Below, piece after piece: positions 43,088 to 53,254 of a stretch of 64,000 bases of DNA. The number at the start of each line of letters is the position of its first letter. Position 1 is the stretch's first letter. The DNA lies in NCBI RefSeq assembly GCF_007678455.1, contig NZ_VEEP01000002.1, forward strand, positions 557,831 to 621,830, written 5' to 3'. The stretch comes from Cytobacillus oceanisediminis 2691. GTDB taxonomy: Bacteria; Bacillota; Bacilli; Bacillales; Cytobacillaceae. The notes under the pieces are model-generated. The model made no database searches. It worked only from the letters and a program-made list of their open reading frames with translations, and had not been told where the DNA came from. The translations under genes and the position numbers were made by a program.

Positions 43088-45247
43088 CTATAAAATTGGC
43101 AATGTGATTGTCACGGTTGTACCTTCGTTGAGTTTGCTTTGAATGGTCAGCTGTCCTTTATGGACTTCGATTAATTTCTTGCAAATCATCCATCCAAGCC
43201 CGATTCCTTTTTCATGATTGGCAAAGTGGGGTTCTCCAAGTGTTTTCAGTCTTTCGGGACTGATTCCTTTTCCGTTATCTTTGATATTTATAAGGACTAA
43301 GTCATTTTCGGTGACTGCTTCCACTACTACTTTTGCAAATGGAAGATTTTCGATTGAATCCATTGCGTTTTCAATTAAGTTATTCAATATATCGATCATC
43401 TGCTGTTCGTTGCCAAGCAGCTTCGTCTCTCGTGTCAATCCCGTTGCATTCAGGCTTAACCTGGATTCTGCATCCCGATTTTTATAGACAGCTTCTTCCA
43501 GCAAGTCGACTATTACGACTGGATTCAACTGTGAATTCCCATTCTTGCCTAGCTGCAATATTTGCTCAATAAACTTTTCAATATTAAGAATCTCTAATTC
43601 CATCAATTGATAATAATGATCAGGAATCCGATCATTCATCAATTGCAGGAACCCTTTAATACTTGTAAGCGGGTTTCGCACCTCATGGGCGATACCGGCT
43701 GCAAGGTTTTGCAGCATCAACAGCTTTTTTTGCTTTTGCAATAGCTCTTCTCTTTCTTTTAAATATGTGATGTCCTCTGCAACGCCAGCAATCCTTGTCA
43801 TGTGGCTGTCAGTATTCCTGACATAAAAGACTCTTTCCTTAATCCAGCGGCGCTCTCCATTTGGAAGTTTAATATTATAAGAGACCATCTTCCCGTTTTC
43901 ATCGGCACTATCAATATTATCTTGTTCGATTTTATAAGACTCCAAGGGTGACAAATCATGATGTGAGATAGTTTGTGGGGAGATCCCGATTAATTTCTCA
44001 AAACCAGGACTGATGTAGGTAAAACACTCTGATGTAATGTCTTTGATCCAGAAAATATCGCTTATATTTTCTGCGAGCTGCCTGAACTTTTCCTCACTTT
44101 GAACGAACGATTGGATTGCTTCCCTTCTTAATGAAACATCTCTTGCAAATACTAGTGAGCCTGTTTGATTATTCATAGAGATTTGTGTCGCATGAACCTC
44201 CAAAAATAGGATCGTACCATCAAGGCAAATGAACTTTTCTTCCAAAACGCCAATATTTCTATTTACATGAAGCTGAGCAATCCGCTGTTTGACTATTCCA
44301 TGATATTCATGGTGAATGAAGTCATAAATAGATTTGCCAATAAAATCATAGGCTGAATCTCCTTTCAGCAATTTCACGCCTGCGGGATTCATGTATTCCA
44401 CTTTTTCATCCTGCTGGACAAAAATCATTTCAGGAGAGTGCTCAATCAGCTTCTGATAAAGATCCTGGCTTGCCTTCAGATCCTTTTTAAGGGTGTTCTC
44501 GGCCGTGATATCCCTTGCAACCCCAAGAATGGAGAGAATGGTACCGTCATCATTTCTAATAGGAGAAACAGAAACGTGAAAGTCGACTGACTTGCCATTG
44601 ATCTCCATCTCGCATTCATAAATATAGGAAGAACCATTAAAAGCAGCATCCATGGCAGCTTTGTGCTTGGAGTCAGGTGTAAATCTCACTACATCTTCTA
44701 CTCGTTTCCCGATAATTCTATTTCCTTCCGGATGATGACGATCCATCCACTTCCCATACAAACCAGTATAGATATGATCTGTATTGACTGTGAAAATCAG
44801 CTCATCCATGGCTTGAATCAATGTATCGAAGCGGTGTTCAGCCTCTCTATAATGAGGTTCGTCCATTAAAGTGGCCGTCATATCTGAAATGGTGATGATC
44901 GAATATTTCCAATCTCCCTGAGTATCACAAACGACACTCTTGCTTAATTCAAACAACCTGATGGTCTCTTCATTGCGGACCCTGCATTGAAACAAATGAG
45001 TTTCACAAAGCTCCTCATCAAATAAAAATTGATCCATCATACCGTCTTCATCTTCTGAAAGAATCTGTAAAAATGGACTTAATGTGTTTTTTCCGATTAG
45101 CATACTTGGCTCTATATGAAGCTTTTCACTTAAACTCTTATTTAGAAACATAATTTCCTGTTGGGAATTAATAATTAAAATCCCTGTCGAAACACCATCC
45201 AAAAGAGAATAGTCCGTCAGTTCCATTACTGCTTTTACATCATTCAT
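43088..45247 (-). CDS. Multi-PAS sensor histidine kinase
   Basis: 719 aa from ATG 45247 (AGAGGGAGTG upstream; an earlier in-frame ATG has no RBS). No TM segment, so cytosolic. About five PAS domains (near residues 10-120, 135-250, 255-370, 380-490) with PAC signatures (SILGVARDITAENTLKKDLK, TRIAGVAEDITYLKEREELL). The HisKA box is LAAGIAHEVRNPLTSIKGFL (His at about 517), and HATPase boxes are LLNNLIENAMDSIENL, DNGKGISPE and GIGLGWMICKK. It resembles orphan sporulation kinases (KinA/KinE type), which feed Spo0F. No response regulator is adjacent. Confidence 0.88.
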   Translation of the reverse strand: MNDVKAVMELTDYSLLDGVSTGILIINSQQEIMFLNKSLSEKLHIEPSMLIGKNTLSPFLQILSEDEDGMMDQFLFDEELCETHLFQCRVRNEETIRLFELSKSVVCDTQGDWKYSIITISDMTATLMDEPHYREAEHRFDTLIQAMDELIFTVNTDHIYTGLYGKWMDRHHPEGNRIIGKRVEDVVRFTPDSKHKAAMDAAFNGSSYIYECEMEINGKSVDFHVSVSPIRNDDGTILSILGVARDITAENTLKKDLKASQDLYQKLIEHSPEMIFVQQDEKVEYMNPAGVKLLKGDSAYDFIGKSIYDFIHHEYHGIVKQRIAQLHVNRNIGVLEEKFICLDGTILFLEVHATQISMNNQTGSLVFARDVSLRREAIQSFVQSEEKFRQLAENISDIFWIKDITSECFTYISPGFEKLIGISPQTISHHDLSPLESYKIEQDNIDSADENGKMVSYNIKLPNGERRWIKERVFYVRNTDSHMTRIAGVAEDITYLKEREELLQKQKKLLMLQNLAAGIAHEVRNPLTSIKGFLQLMNDRIPDHYYQLMELEILNIEKFIEQILQLGKNGNSQLNPVVIVDLLEEAVYKNRDAESRLSLNATGLTRETKLLGNEQQMIDILNNLIENAMDSIENLPFAKVVVEAVTENDLVLINIKDNGKGISPERLKTLGEPHFANHEKGIGLGWMICKKLIEVHKGQLTIQSKLNEGTTVTITLPIL

Positions 45248-45665
45248 CGTATAACACTCCCTCTGCTTTCCGCGCTCCTGCCCAAATCGTAGCAACGGGA
45301 GTTAGATTATTTGTGATGACTCATCGTAAAATTTTATGTAAATGTTTAGGTGATGAAACTGAATGTAATTATGATGGCTGTCTATTACACGAACCATTGC
45401 CCCTATCATAACACACTAAGTATAGAACGAAAGCTTAATCACAATAATTATTGGAATCTTGCGAAAAACTTACGAAAACTCATCATTTCTACTTTCCATT
45501 GCCTAAAAAACACTGGATTTGTCCTCATAATGCCATAAATTTAATAAGAATTATTCCCTTCCAAAAATAGAAAAATTAACCTTACAAAACCTTAACATTC
45601 AATTTACAATCTGTCGGTATACTAAATTTAATAGGTCGATAGTATCATAATTGGAGGTAATGATT
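45248..45665. other. Divergent promoter region
   Basis: 418 bp between divergent kinase and chemoreceptor genes. AGGTGATGAA near 45346 opens a 61-codon frame, but its composition is not protein-like, so I do not call it. Promoters for both genes must lie here; I cannot assign them. Confidence 0.3.
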
Positions 45666-47354
45666 TTGAAGTTTACCACAAGATTTTCATCTTTCACCCT
45701 GGGCACTCGCCTTCTGTTCTTATTCCTCTCCCTGCTGATGGTTTCGGTCATCACCGTGGGTGTCAGTTCCTATGTGAAAGCAAGGGATATGGCTGTTGAG
45801 ACGGTCGAGCACCGCCTTGGAAGAGAAGCGCAATTAATCGGATTCATAGCCGAGAATTTGAAGTTTGTGTATGTAAGTGACGAAGAATATTTCAAACAAC
45901 AGCTTGAGGCCAATGTCCGCTTACAGCAGAAAACTCTTAAGGATGATGGAATGGTTTCAGATTTCTTTTATATTCGAGAAGGAAAAGCTGCTCCTTTCAA
46001 CGCAAGCAAAAAGTCTGCATTTACCTTTTCTGATAAGCAAATTCAATCCATCCAAAAATACAGGAACGGGGTGCTCCACTCCGAATTCAATGGAGACGAC
46101 TACACGATTGCTTTTAATGAAATGAAAGAAATCAACGGGATTTATGTGATTGTGATTCCTACCAGTACATATATGGGACCCGTTAACGAAATGGCCTATT
46201 TTACGATCATCGTCATCATAATAAGTCTATTAGCAGCGACGATCATGATCAGTCTGTTTGTCAAAAAACTGACGAAGCCTTTGAACGAGCTTCGGAATAC
46301 GATGAAAAAAGTCCGCGATGGCCATCTGCAAAGCGCTCCCGTCATACGGACCTCAATCCCGGAAATCAACTCTTTGCAAAAAAGCTACAACAGCATGATT
46401 GAGCAGATGATGAAAATGGTTACGGAACTGTCTGCAACGACAAAAGAGTTAAGCAATACCGGCAATTCGCTGATGGATTCTTCCCAAAGCTCGCTGGCAA
46501 GCAGTCAGCAGCTCGTCGCAGCCATCCATCTTGTCAAAACGGGAGCAGAACAAACCGCAGCCAGCTCAGAGACAAGCGTTCGAAGCTTTACTGATATGAA
46601 GGATATGATTGAAGCAATGGTAACGAATATGGACAGTGTGTTGAGCAGTGCGGCCACAATGAATACTTCCGCGGCCAGCGGCGAAAAAAACCTGAGGGAG
46701 TTAATCACAATGATTCACTCTTTTGAAACAGACTTCAAACAATTAGCCAGCACAGTCCGCCAGGTAAAAGAATACTCGCATTCGATTACGAAACTTGTTG
46801 GCATGGTAAAGGCGATTGCTGATCAGACAAGACTGCTCGCGCTCAATGCCTCGATTGAAGCAGCCCGGGCTGGGGAAGCTGGAAAAGGCTTTGCTGTTGT
46901 TGCCAATGAAGTCGGCAGTCTCGCCGAACAATCCGCAAAAACGGCTGAGGAAATTACCCAGGCCATCGGAAAAATGGAGAAGATTACGGTAGGTGCCACC
47001 ACAGAATTTGATGAGATTCACACGAAAATCAATACAAATTTATCGATGGCAAGCAGCTCACAAACTTCCTTCGACGAACTGATGAACGGGATATCCGCCG
47101 TGAGCAGCAGGATTCATTCTATGCAAAATGAACTAAAAGACCTTGAGAACACCCTTCCGCAACTAGCTGAAGGAGCCGACCGCTTCCTTTCCGTCTCTCA
47201 GGAAACCCTGGCAAGCGCAGAAGAAATGCTAGTAGCAAGTGAGGGCCAAGTCGACCAGATGGAAGCGACTGATCAAATCGGCATGAAGCTGAATAGCCTG
47301 GCCACGTCATTATCTGAAATCACCAATCAGTTCAGCCTTGAAGGCAAAGCCTGA
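45666..47354 (+). CDS. Methyl-accepting chemotaxis protein
   Basis: 562 aa from TTG 45666 (GGAGGT 7 nt upstream; the in-frame ATG 45660 is too close to it). TM1 (about 12-33) and TM2 (about 175-197) enclose an extracellular sensor of about 140 aa (single-Cache-like: [20 protein letters not shown]). A HAMP domain starts [20 protein letters not shown]. The signalling hairpin tip is [36 protein letters not shown]. It passes ligand occupancy to CheA/CheW. A terminator follows at 47353. Confidence 0.9.
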   Translation: MKFTTRFSSFTLGTRLLFLFLSLLMVSVITVGVSSYVKARDMAVETVEHRLGREAQLIGFIAENLKFVYVSDEEYFKQQLEANVRLQQKTLKDDGMVSDFFYIREGKAAPFNASKKSAFTFSDKQIQSIQKYRNGVLHSEFNGDDYTIAFNEMKEINGIYVIVIPTSTYMGPVNEMAYFTIIVIIISLLAATIMISLFVKKLTKPLNELRNTMKKVRDGHLQSAPVIRTSIPEINSLQKSYNSMIEQMMKMVTELSATTKELSNTGNSLMDSSQSSLASSQQLVAAIHLVKTGAEQTAASSETSVRSFTDMKDMIEAMVTNMDSVLSSAATMNTSAASGEKNLRELITMIHSFETDFKQLASTVRQVKEYSHSITKLVGMVKAIADQTRLLALNASIEAARAGEAGKGFAVVANEVGSLAEQSAKTAEEITQAIGKMEKITVGATTEFDEIHTKINTNLSMASSSQTSFDELMNGISAVSSRIHSMQNELKDLENTLPQLAEGADRFLSVSQETLASAEEMLVASEGQVDQMEATDQIGMKLNSLATSLSEITNQFSLEGKA

Positions 47355-47380
47355 TCCATTGAGATCGGGTTTTTCTTTTA
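47353..47380 (+). terminator. Terminator of the chemoreceptor gene
   Basis: CCTGATC / GATCGGG (one G.U pair) with 6-nt loop, then TTTTTCTTTT. Overlaps the stop codon. Confidence 0.8.
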
Positions 47381-47492
47381 ATAAATAACTGAATCTTCTT
47401 AAAAAATTCTTAATAATTCACCTGCATCTTCTTAATATCCTTCCTATACTCTATTGGTAATCGTTCCTATTAATCTAAAGGAGGATTCACCA

Positions 47493-47702
47493 ATGAAAAG
47501 CAATCTTTCTGCAGAAGAACAAGAGAAATTAACTGACTTAAAGTTACAATTAATGAATGCCCTTGACCAAGATGAACGGCACTCCATTTTGAAAGAAATT
47601 GAACAATTGCTCAACAAAGCGAAATATCGGCATAGATTCGTGAAGACGCTGGAGAGAAACTGGGATCATTCCCAGGTCTCATTCGGAAACCAAAATCGTT
47701 AA
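47493..47702 (+). CDS. Small charged helical protein, 69 aa
   Basis: ATG 47493 with AAAGGAGG at 9-nt spacing. MKSNLSAEEQEKLTDLKLQL then MNALDQDERHSILKEIEQLL: two helices rich in E, K and L. The tail is basic. No family recognised. A terminator GAGGATAG / CTATCCTC at 47723-47749 almost copies that at 28062. Confidence 0.65.
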   Translation: MKSNLSAEEQEKLTDLKLQLMNALDQDERHSILKEIEQLLNKAKYRHRFVKTLERNWDHSQVSFGNQNR

Positions 47703-47722
47703 GAGCCCGCGACAAATTTTAG

Positions 47723-47752
47723 AGGATAGCGAAATGGCTATCCTCCTTCTTC
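47723..47752 (+). terminator. Terminator of the small helical protein gene
   Basis: GAGGATAGC / GCTATCCTC with a 6-nt loop, followed by CTTCTTCT. Confidence 0.7.
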
Positions 47753-47839
47753 TATATGTTTTATGAAAGAGACTTTTCAAGTTCTCTAAGTTTTCGTTAT
47801 GTCAGCCTTAACCATCCAATCTTTACGGATATTGAATGT

Positions 47840-48835
47840 CTAAAGCGGCCTCATCAGACTTTGTCTCTTTTCGAATGTTGCGATTTCTGTGACACCTTTT
47901 CCCATCAGCATGCTTTTGATTTGATCCGAGTAAATTCCAAGATCGTTCGGAAAATGTGAATCGGATGACATCGTGAACTTTACGCCTTCTGCGACCAATA
48001 CATCCAAAAACCGGGGGCTTGGGCACATTTCCCTGACCGGGTATCGATAATACAGGCCAGGGTTGATTTCAGTCGCAACATCATTTTCAACCAAGACCCT
48101 CGCCACTTCTTTATACATTCCCAATAAGGATTCTTCGTCTGGACGATGATTGAATACTTTCATATTGTCAAGATGGGCAATAAAGTCGAACATCTTGCTT
48201 TGTGCTGCCTTTTTCACCGTTTCAAAATGTTCCTTGTATAGCTGAACTAGATCATATTCCTGGAATGTATCCTGAAGCTCGGGGTTATCAAATCCCCACC
48301 CTTGATGGAAGTGAACAGATCCAATAATATAGTCGAAATCATAACCGCTTAAAAGTGACTGCAGCTCTGCTTCTCCGCCGACAAAATAGTCTGCTTCGAT
48401 TCCGAGTTTCAATTGTACTCCCTTTGCTGCCCATGCTTCTTTCTGGGAATTGATGAAACTGACAAACTCATCGAGGCTTCTGACCATCACCTGGTCCAGC
48501 CATTTGGCCTGTTTGCTGCCTGCTTCACTTGATGATACATCCATGAACTTTCTGAAGTAGGCTTCTGTTTCCTTGAATCGGTACAAATGATCCACGATCC
48601 CTACTTCTTTTATTCCTTTATTTAAAGCTTCCTGCAGGTAAAGGTCCAGCCACCATTGGGAGTATTCCCCTTCAGCTAACCGTCTGCTTATTCTCGCCAT
48701 ACTTTCATTCAGCCATTGTTTTGAATGCCGCATTTCCCCATTTGGTTCAAAATGCTCCATTGCCTTTAAAGTCTTGTCCACAAAAGAAAGGGAGTACGGA
48801 CCTTCTTCAAGATGGATATGATAGTCTACTTTCAT
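47840..48835 (-). CDS. PHP-domain phosphoesterase (histidinol-phosphatase-like)
   Basis: 331 aa from ATG 48835 (AAAGGATGGG upstream). DYHIHLEEGPYSL (HxH ligands), GIVDHLYRFKET, KLGIEADYFVGGEAELQSLL, DYIIGSVHFHQGWGF and SSDSHFPNDLGIY are the PHP metal-binding motifs of HisJ. Known PHP enzymes cleave phosphate mono- and diesters. As the last gene of an operon with an ABC importer and an alkaline-phosphatase-fold enzyme, it more likely acts on an imported organophosphate than in histidine synthesis. It overlaps the DeoR gene by 29 bp. Confidence 0.82.
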   Translation of the reverse strand: MKVDYHIHLEEGPYSLSFVDKTLKAMEHFEPNGEMRHSKQWLNESMARISRRLAEGEYSQWWLDLYLQEALNKGIKEVGIVDHLYRFKETEAYFRKFMDVSSSEAGSKQAKWLDQVMVRSLDEFVSFINSQKEAWAAKGVQLKLGIEADYFVGGEAELQSLLSGYDFDYIIGSVHFHQGWGFDNPELQDTFQEYDLVQLYKEHFETVKKAAQSKMFDFIAHLDNMKVFNHRPDEESLLGMYKEVARVLVENDVATEINPGLYYRYPVREMCPSPRFLDVLVAEGVKFTMSSDSHFPNDLGIYSDQIKSMLMGKGVTEIATFEKRQSLMRPL

Positions 48836-49622
48836 GATTCCCATCCTTTCTCCATGATGGATCCACGTTGATCCATTCATATCGATTCTGATGCCAGTCA
48901 TCCGGCTTTTCTTGATCGCAAATAATTTTGGTCAGGTTGGTAATCGGTCCTATTTCAAACAGGGATTTTTTATTCAGTTTTGAGGAATCTGTCAGGAGGA
49001 TGGCTTCGCGGCTGCACTTCATCATTACCTCTGATACGAGTGATTCCTCGATATCAAAGTCATATACAGCCTCCTTAGTCAGTCCGCCGCAGGATATGAA
49101 GCTTTTATTCAAATTAAATCTTCTTAAAAATTCAACTGTGTACGTTCCTTTGACGGATAGCTGGTAAGGATTCGTGACACCCGGAAGCATGATGACCTCC
49201 GCAGTGATCCTTCCTTCCTCAATCGCCAGATTAAATCGATTGGCTGCACTCAAAGAGTTCGTCACAATTGTCAGTCCATGCACATCTTCCAGCATATCTG
49301 CTATATGCACAGTAGTCGTGCCTACATCCACACCAATGGTATCGCCATCTTGAATCATTCCTGCCGCATATCTGGCAATTTGCTTCTTTTCTTCAAGGTG
49401 AAGGGACAGCTTTTTGGCATAGACCATCTCTTTTTCCACTGAACTAAAAGCTACGGCCCCGCCGTGAACCCGGCTGACCTTTTCATTCATTTCCAGTTCA
49501 GCTAAATCCCTGCGGATCGTTTCCGGCGTCACTTCAAGGCAACTCGCTAATTCTGTCACCCACACTTTTTCCTGCTTTTGCAATTGTTCTAAAATGAAGT
49601 AATGGCGCTGATTTTTATTCAT
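48807..49622 (-). CDS. DeoR-family transcriptional regulator
   Basis: 271 aa from ATG 49622 (AGAGGGC upstream). Winged-helix start NQRHYFILEQLQKQEKVWVT with ELASCLEVTPETIRRDLAEL and RVHGGAV, then a DeoRC sensor domain (GVDVGTTTVHIADML, ITAEVIMLPGV, SFISCGGLTKEAVYDFDIEE). Family members respond to sugar phosphates or related phosphorylated compounds. Sits between the ABC ATPase and the PHP gene in the same operon and probably regulates it. Confidence 0.88.
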   Translation of the reverse strand: MNKNQRHYFILEQLQKQEKVWVTELASCLEVTPETIRRDLAELEMNEKVSRVHGGAVAFSSVEKEMVYAKKLSLHLEEKKQIARYAAGMIQDGDTIGVDVGTTTVHIADMLEDVHGLTIVTNSLSAANRFNLAIEEGRITAEVIMLPGVTNPYQLSVKGTYTVEFLRRFNLNKSFISCGGLTKEAVYDFDIEESLVSEVMMKCSREAILLTDSSKLNKKSLFEIGPITNLTKIICDQEKPDDWHQNRYEWINVDPSWRKDGNHESRLSYPS

Positions 49623-49652
49623 TTCACTGCCCTCTATCAATCTATATTTCTG

Positions 49653-50669
49653 CTATCCCTCAATCGCGACAATGTGATCCTGATGGATATACAATTCTGT
49701 CTCCTGATCCAGTTCCCTCTTATCCAGGTCACGATTCAGCAGATCAACTGTCAGCTTCACTGAACCAGTATTGTAATAGCAGCGAATGGTACTTCCCAAT
49801 GTAATCGCATGTTCCAGCTTCCCTTGAAAACGGATGGCCTTTTCGCCCATCATCGGTTCGAGACTGATCGTTTCACTGCGGATCGCATATTTGTTGTTTC
49901 CAAGTTTCGGAGAAAAAGTGGAATCCAATTGTTTCAACTCGCCAGCTGATAAAATATTGTAATTTCCGATGAAGGTTGCGACAAAGTTAGTTTTCGGCTT
50001 GGCATACAGTTCCGAAGGGCTTTCCTGCTGAACGATCTTCCCTTCACTCATGACGAAAATCCGGTCTGATAAAATCATCGCTTCTTCCTGGTCATGTGTC
50101 ACAAAAATCATCGTGATTCCGAGCTTCTTCTGCAGCGATCGAATATCCATCTGCAGCTGTTTCCTGATTTTTGCATCCAGGGCACTTAAAGGCTCATCTA
50201 ATAATAACACTTTTGGTTCCGTCACAAGGGAACGGGCTAACGAAATCCGCTGCTGCTGTCCGCCTGATAGCTGCTCAGGATAATAATCGGCCTTATCCTC
50301 CAAATTCACTAATTGCAAGGCAGCCAATACTTTTTCCTTAATGACTGACTTTGCCAGCTTTTTAACCGATAGGCCAAACGCGATATTCTCATAGACTGTC
50401 ATATTAGGGAAAAGCGCATACGATTGAAACACCATCCCTACATTCCGATCCTTTGGCGCCCGATCACTGATTTCTTCTCCGTCCAGATATACTTCTCCTT
50501 CCTGGAACGTTTCCAAACCAGCTATAACACGAAGCAAGGTGGACTTTCCGCATCCACTTGGACCAAGTAATGTAATCAATTCACCTTTTTCAATCGAAAG
50601 AGAGATATCTTTCAAGACTTTGTTTTCACCATAGCTAAGAGATAAATGATCGATTGCGATAAAGTTCAT
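49653..50669 (-). CDS. ABC importer ATPase (PotA/FbpC/PhnT type)
   Basis: 338 aa. Walker A GPSGCGKS (about 37-44), Q-loop VFQSYALFPNMTVYEN, signature LSGGQQQRISLARSL, Walker B VLLLDEPLSALD, H-loop FVTHDQEE. The C-terminal part (from about 240) is a TOBE-like regulatory domain. This subgroup works with two permeases and a periplasm-type lipoprotein, importing polyamines, iron or phosphonates. Its start overlaps the stop of the permease gene by 4 bp. Confidence 0.9.
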   Translation of the reverse strand: MNFIAIDHLSLSYGENKVLKDISLSIEKGELITLLGPSGCGKSTLLRVIAGLETFQEGEVYLDGEEISDRAPKDRNVGMVFQSYALFPNMTVYENIAFGLSVKKLAKSVIKEKVLAALQLVNLEDKADYYPEQLSGGQQQRISLARSLVTEPKVLLLDEPLSALDAKIRKQLQMDIRSLQKKLGITMIFVTHDQEEAMILSDRIFVMSEGKIVQQESPSELYAKPKTNFVATFIGNYNILSAGELKQLDSTFSPKLGNNKYAIRSETISLEPMMGEKAIRFQGKLEHAITLGSTIRCYYNTGSVKLTVDLLNRDLDKRELDQETELYIHQDHIVAIEG

Positions 50670-51574
50670 ATTCTCTGCCTCTTTTCTTTTTTGACTCCGA
50701 TTTTTAAAATGGACACAGATTTTAATGGTTCTGCAAGCGATATTCTGTCGGCTCTTTTGCCAGGAACTTGTTTGCGGTTTGAATTCTTCCGGCCTCTTCT
50801 ATCCGGAGAGGTTAAATACGTAATCACCAGGCTGATCAGGATTAACAGGATAAAATAAGCGACCATCACGGAACTTGCCAGGTGGCCATTCTCATTCATC
50901 CTTCTAAGCATATAAATCCGGATCGTTTCATAACGGCCGCCAATCAATAGATTCGTAAGGACAAACTCTCCAAAAAAGCTCGAAAAGATCAATAAAGTCG
51001 TAATCAGCAAGCCCAGCCGAATGTTCGGCAGGATGATTCTGATGAAGGATGTAAATCGATTGGCTCCCAGAATTTCGGCGGCTTCGATTAATTTTTTCGT
51101 TTGGATGCTCTCAAGACTATTGCGGACACCCTGGTACATGAAGGGCAAGGAGCCAATAAACAAAGCGCCTACCAGAACCAAATACATCGGGATCACTGAA
51201 CCGGAATACATCCTGAGCAGCCCCGTAGCTAAAATGACCCCAGGTATGGCATATGGCATCAGGACCAGGCCTTTCATGAATTGATCCACCTTTGGGAAGT
51301 ACGTATACACCAGGAATACGGTCGGCACCATCACAACTAGTACCACTGCCAATGTCGTGAACGTTAAGGTAAAGGACCGTACGACAGCTGAAATGAAATT
51401 TGGATCCTCGATCAGCTGGATAAACCATTTAAAGGTGAAATCATTCGGCAGCATCGTGTTGGACCACTTTGTCGATGTTGCATAAAAGAAAGTAGAGACA
51501 AACGGGAAAAGCATATACAATCCAAAAAGGGCGAGGATCAGGTAACTGATGTAATGTGTTTTCTTTGTCTTCAT
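50666..51574 (-). CDS. ABC importer permease 2
   Basis: 302 aa. About six TM segments, BPD_transp_1 type, with the EAA loop LIEAAEILGANRFTSFIRII (about 180-199). Begins MKTKKTHYISYLILALFGLY. Pairs with the permease encoded just before it; the ATG overlaps the previous stop by 4 bp. A Lys/Arg-rich C-terminal tail (about 260-302) is unusually long. Specificity cannot be seen from the permease. Confidence 0.88.
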   Translation of the reverse strand: MKTKKTHYISYLILALFGLYMLFPFVSTFFYATSTKWSNTMLPNDFTFKWFIQLIEDPNFISAVVRSFTLTFTTLAVVLVVMVPTVFLVYTYFPKVDQFMKGLVLMPYAIPGVILATGLLRMYSGSVIPMYLVLVGALFIGSLPFMYQGVRNSLESIQTKKLIEAAEILGANRFTSFIRIILPNIRLGLLITTLLIFSSFFGEFVLTNLLIGGRYETIRIYMLRRMNENGHLASSVMVAYFILLILISLVITYLTSPDRRGRKNSNRKQVPGKRADRISLAEPLKSVSILKIGVKKEKRQRI

Positions 51575-52419
51575 GCCAGATCCCTCCTGACTTTCTTCAG
51601 AAGCATTTGTGACAGGGCCAGAATCGCCATCATGATGACGGCAAACAGGACAGCCAGCGTACTGCCAATCACAGGCCGCGCATAAATATCACCTGATACA
51701 AGTGCAGCAATCCGGATGGTGACCAGGTTGATATTGCTGCCGGTCAAGGCATAAGCCGTTTCATACGTGCCCATCCCATTGGCAAACATAATGACGAAGG
51801 TTCCCGCAATACTTGGCATAATACTAGGCAGTCCAACCTTTCGCCAGTAAGTCCCGCTTGAAGCTCCCAGCATGAAAGCAGCTTCCTTCCACTCTCTTTT
51901 GATTTTTTTCAGTGAAGGATAAATAAAGAGAATCCCGAGCGGAATTTGGAAATATAGGTACGTGAGCGCCAACCCCTGCCATGAATAGAGCTTGAATCCG
52001 TTGATCAGCGGGAGGTTCGCATCTTTAAGAAATAGAGTGAACACCCCTGAATTTCCAAGAAGGATGATAAAGGCGAATGCCAGTGGAACACCGGCAAAAT
52101 TTGCTGCTACATTGATATACACAGTCAGTTTATCCTGGACCTTTTCCGGCAGATTCGTCATCGCATAAGAGACAATAATCGCCAATACAAGCCCGGCAAC
52201 AGCAGAGAACAGAGAAATCAATCCGCTGTTCAAAAAGGACTGTGAATAAAAGGAATTGGTCAAGACTTCTATATAATTGTCTAGCGTAAAGCCTCCTGTG
52301 GATTCGCTCGTAAAACTTGATGTAATCATGAGCGCCATAGGAATCACTAAAAACATCACAGTCATGAGAAAGAACGGGACCAATAGCAGTATCGTTTTAC
52401 GCGATTGTTTCCTTTTCAA
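51571..52419 (-). CDS. ABC importer permease 1
   Basis: 282 aa from TTG 52419, which has GAGGAGG 6-7 nt upstream; the longer frame to 52446 lacks an RBS. About six TM segments, EAA loop WKEAAFMLGASSGTYWRKVG. Overlaps the end of the alkaline-phosphatase-like gene by 23 bp. Typical of the inner-membrane subunit next to the binding protein in iron/phosphonate-like importers. Confidence 0.85.
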   Translation of the reverse strand: MKRKQSRKTILLLVPFFLMTVMFLVIPMALMITSSFTSESTGGFTLDNYIEVLTNSFYSQSFLNSGLISLFSAVAGLVLAIIVSYAMTNLPEKVQDKLTVYINVAANFAGVPLAFAFIILLGNSGVFTLFLKDANLPLINGFKLYSWQGLALTYLYFQIPLGILFIYPSLKKIKREWKEAAFMLGASSGTYWRKVGLPSIMPSIAGTFVIMFANGMGTYETAYALTGSNINLVTIRIAALVSGDIYARPVIGSTLAVLFAVIMMAILALSQMLLKKVRRDLA

Positions 52420-53254
52420 CTGAATCCTCCTCGCTTTCCAATACACCCCAGTCTAGTTCCTGCATCTTATGCCCTTTTTCAATCCCAAGCATGTTGCAGA
52501 CAAGCGGAGCTAATTGAAGCTGTTCGACCACTTTTGAACCAATATGCGGTCTGATACAATCCGAAAATAGGAATAACGGAACCTCACGATGTTCAGGCAT
52601 AGTGCCGCCGTGATTTCCGAAGTCATCCATTCCGTGATCGGAAGTGACCAGGATTTGATAACCCATTTCCATCCAGATTGGCAGATAGACTCCTAATATC
52701 GTATCGATTCGATTGACCGCCTGACGGTATTGAATGGAATTCCCAGTATGCTTGTGTCCTTCATCATCAATATTCATCGAATGCACATACATGAAATCAG
52801 GCTCGCAGGTGGAAATGATATGATGAGCATCCTGAAAAAGGTGTGAATCCGGATAAGTATCATCCGAATAAAAGATTCCATGCTGGATATTTCTTGATTC
52901 GTCATGCTGGATCCGATCCTCGAGCATCGAGTAAGGCGCCCGGTTATACAGCTCACTTACCCAGTGGTAAGCAGCCGCGCCAGTCTTCATCCCCGCCTCT
53001 CTTGCCAGGGAAAAAATGCTTTGCTCTTTCGACCTTTGGACAGAATAATTGGTAGAAATCCCATTTTCATGTGTGGGAACACCTGTCAGCAATACTTCAT
53101 ATAATGGCCTCGAATTACTGGGCGTTTCAGATTGCACCTTAAAACGGCTGGCCAGTTTCTTTTCAACGAAATGATTTAAAAATCCTAATTGCTGGATGGC
53201 AGTGTCGTAACGACAGCCATCCAACGTAATCATGATTACTTTATTATTTGGCAT
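52397..53254 (-). CDS. Alkaline-phosphatase-superfamily phosphohydrolase/phosphodiesterase
   Basis: 285 aa. Metal ligands typical of NPP/phosphonoacetate-hydrolase-like enzymes: MITLDGCRYD (Asp), SETPSNSRPLYEVLLTG (catalytic Ser/Thr region), YVHSMNIDDEGHKHTG (Asp and His), LVTSDHGMDDFGNHGG (Asp, His, His). No signal peptide, so acts in the cytosol after import. Lies between the binding-protein and permease genes and overlaps both. It likely cleaves a phosphodiester, phosphonate or phosphate ester brought in by this importer. Confidence 0.85.
   Translation of the reverse strand: MPNNKVIMITLDGCRYDTAIQQLGFLNHFVEKKLASRFKVQSETPSNSRPLYEVLLTGVPTHENGISTNYSVQRSKEQSIFSLAREAGMKTGAAAYHWVSELYNRAPYSMLEDRIQHDESRNIQHGIFYSDDTYPDSHLFQDAHHIISTCEPDFMYVHSMNIDDEGHKHTGNSIQYRQAVNRIDTILGVYLPIWMEMGYQILVTSDHGMDDFGNHGGTMPEHREVPLFLFSDCIRPHIGSKVVEQLQLAPLVCNMLGIEKGHKMQELDWGVLESEEDSVEKETIA

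Noticed and set aside
45350..45538. 62-codon ORF between kinase and chemoreceptor genes
   Set aside because: A GGTGA-like RBS is present, but the product (rich in Asn, His, Tyr) looks random and ends in promoter DNA.
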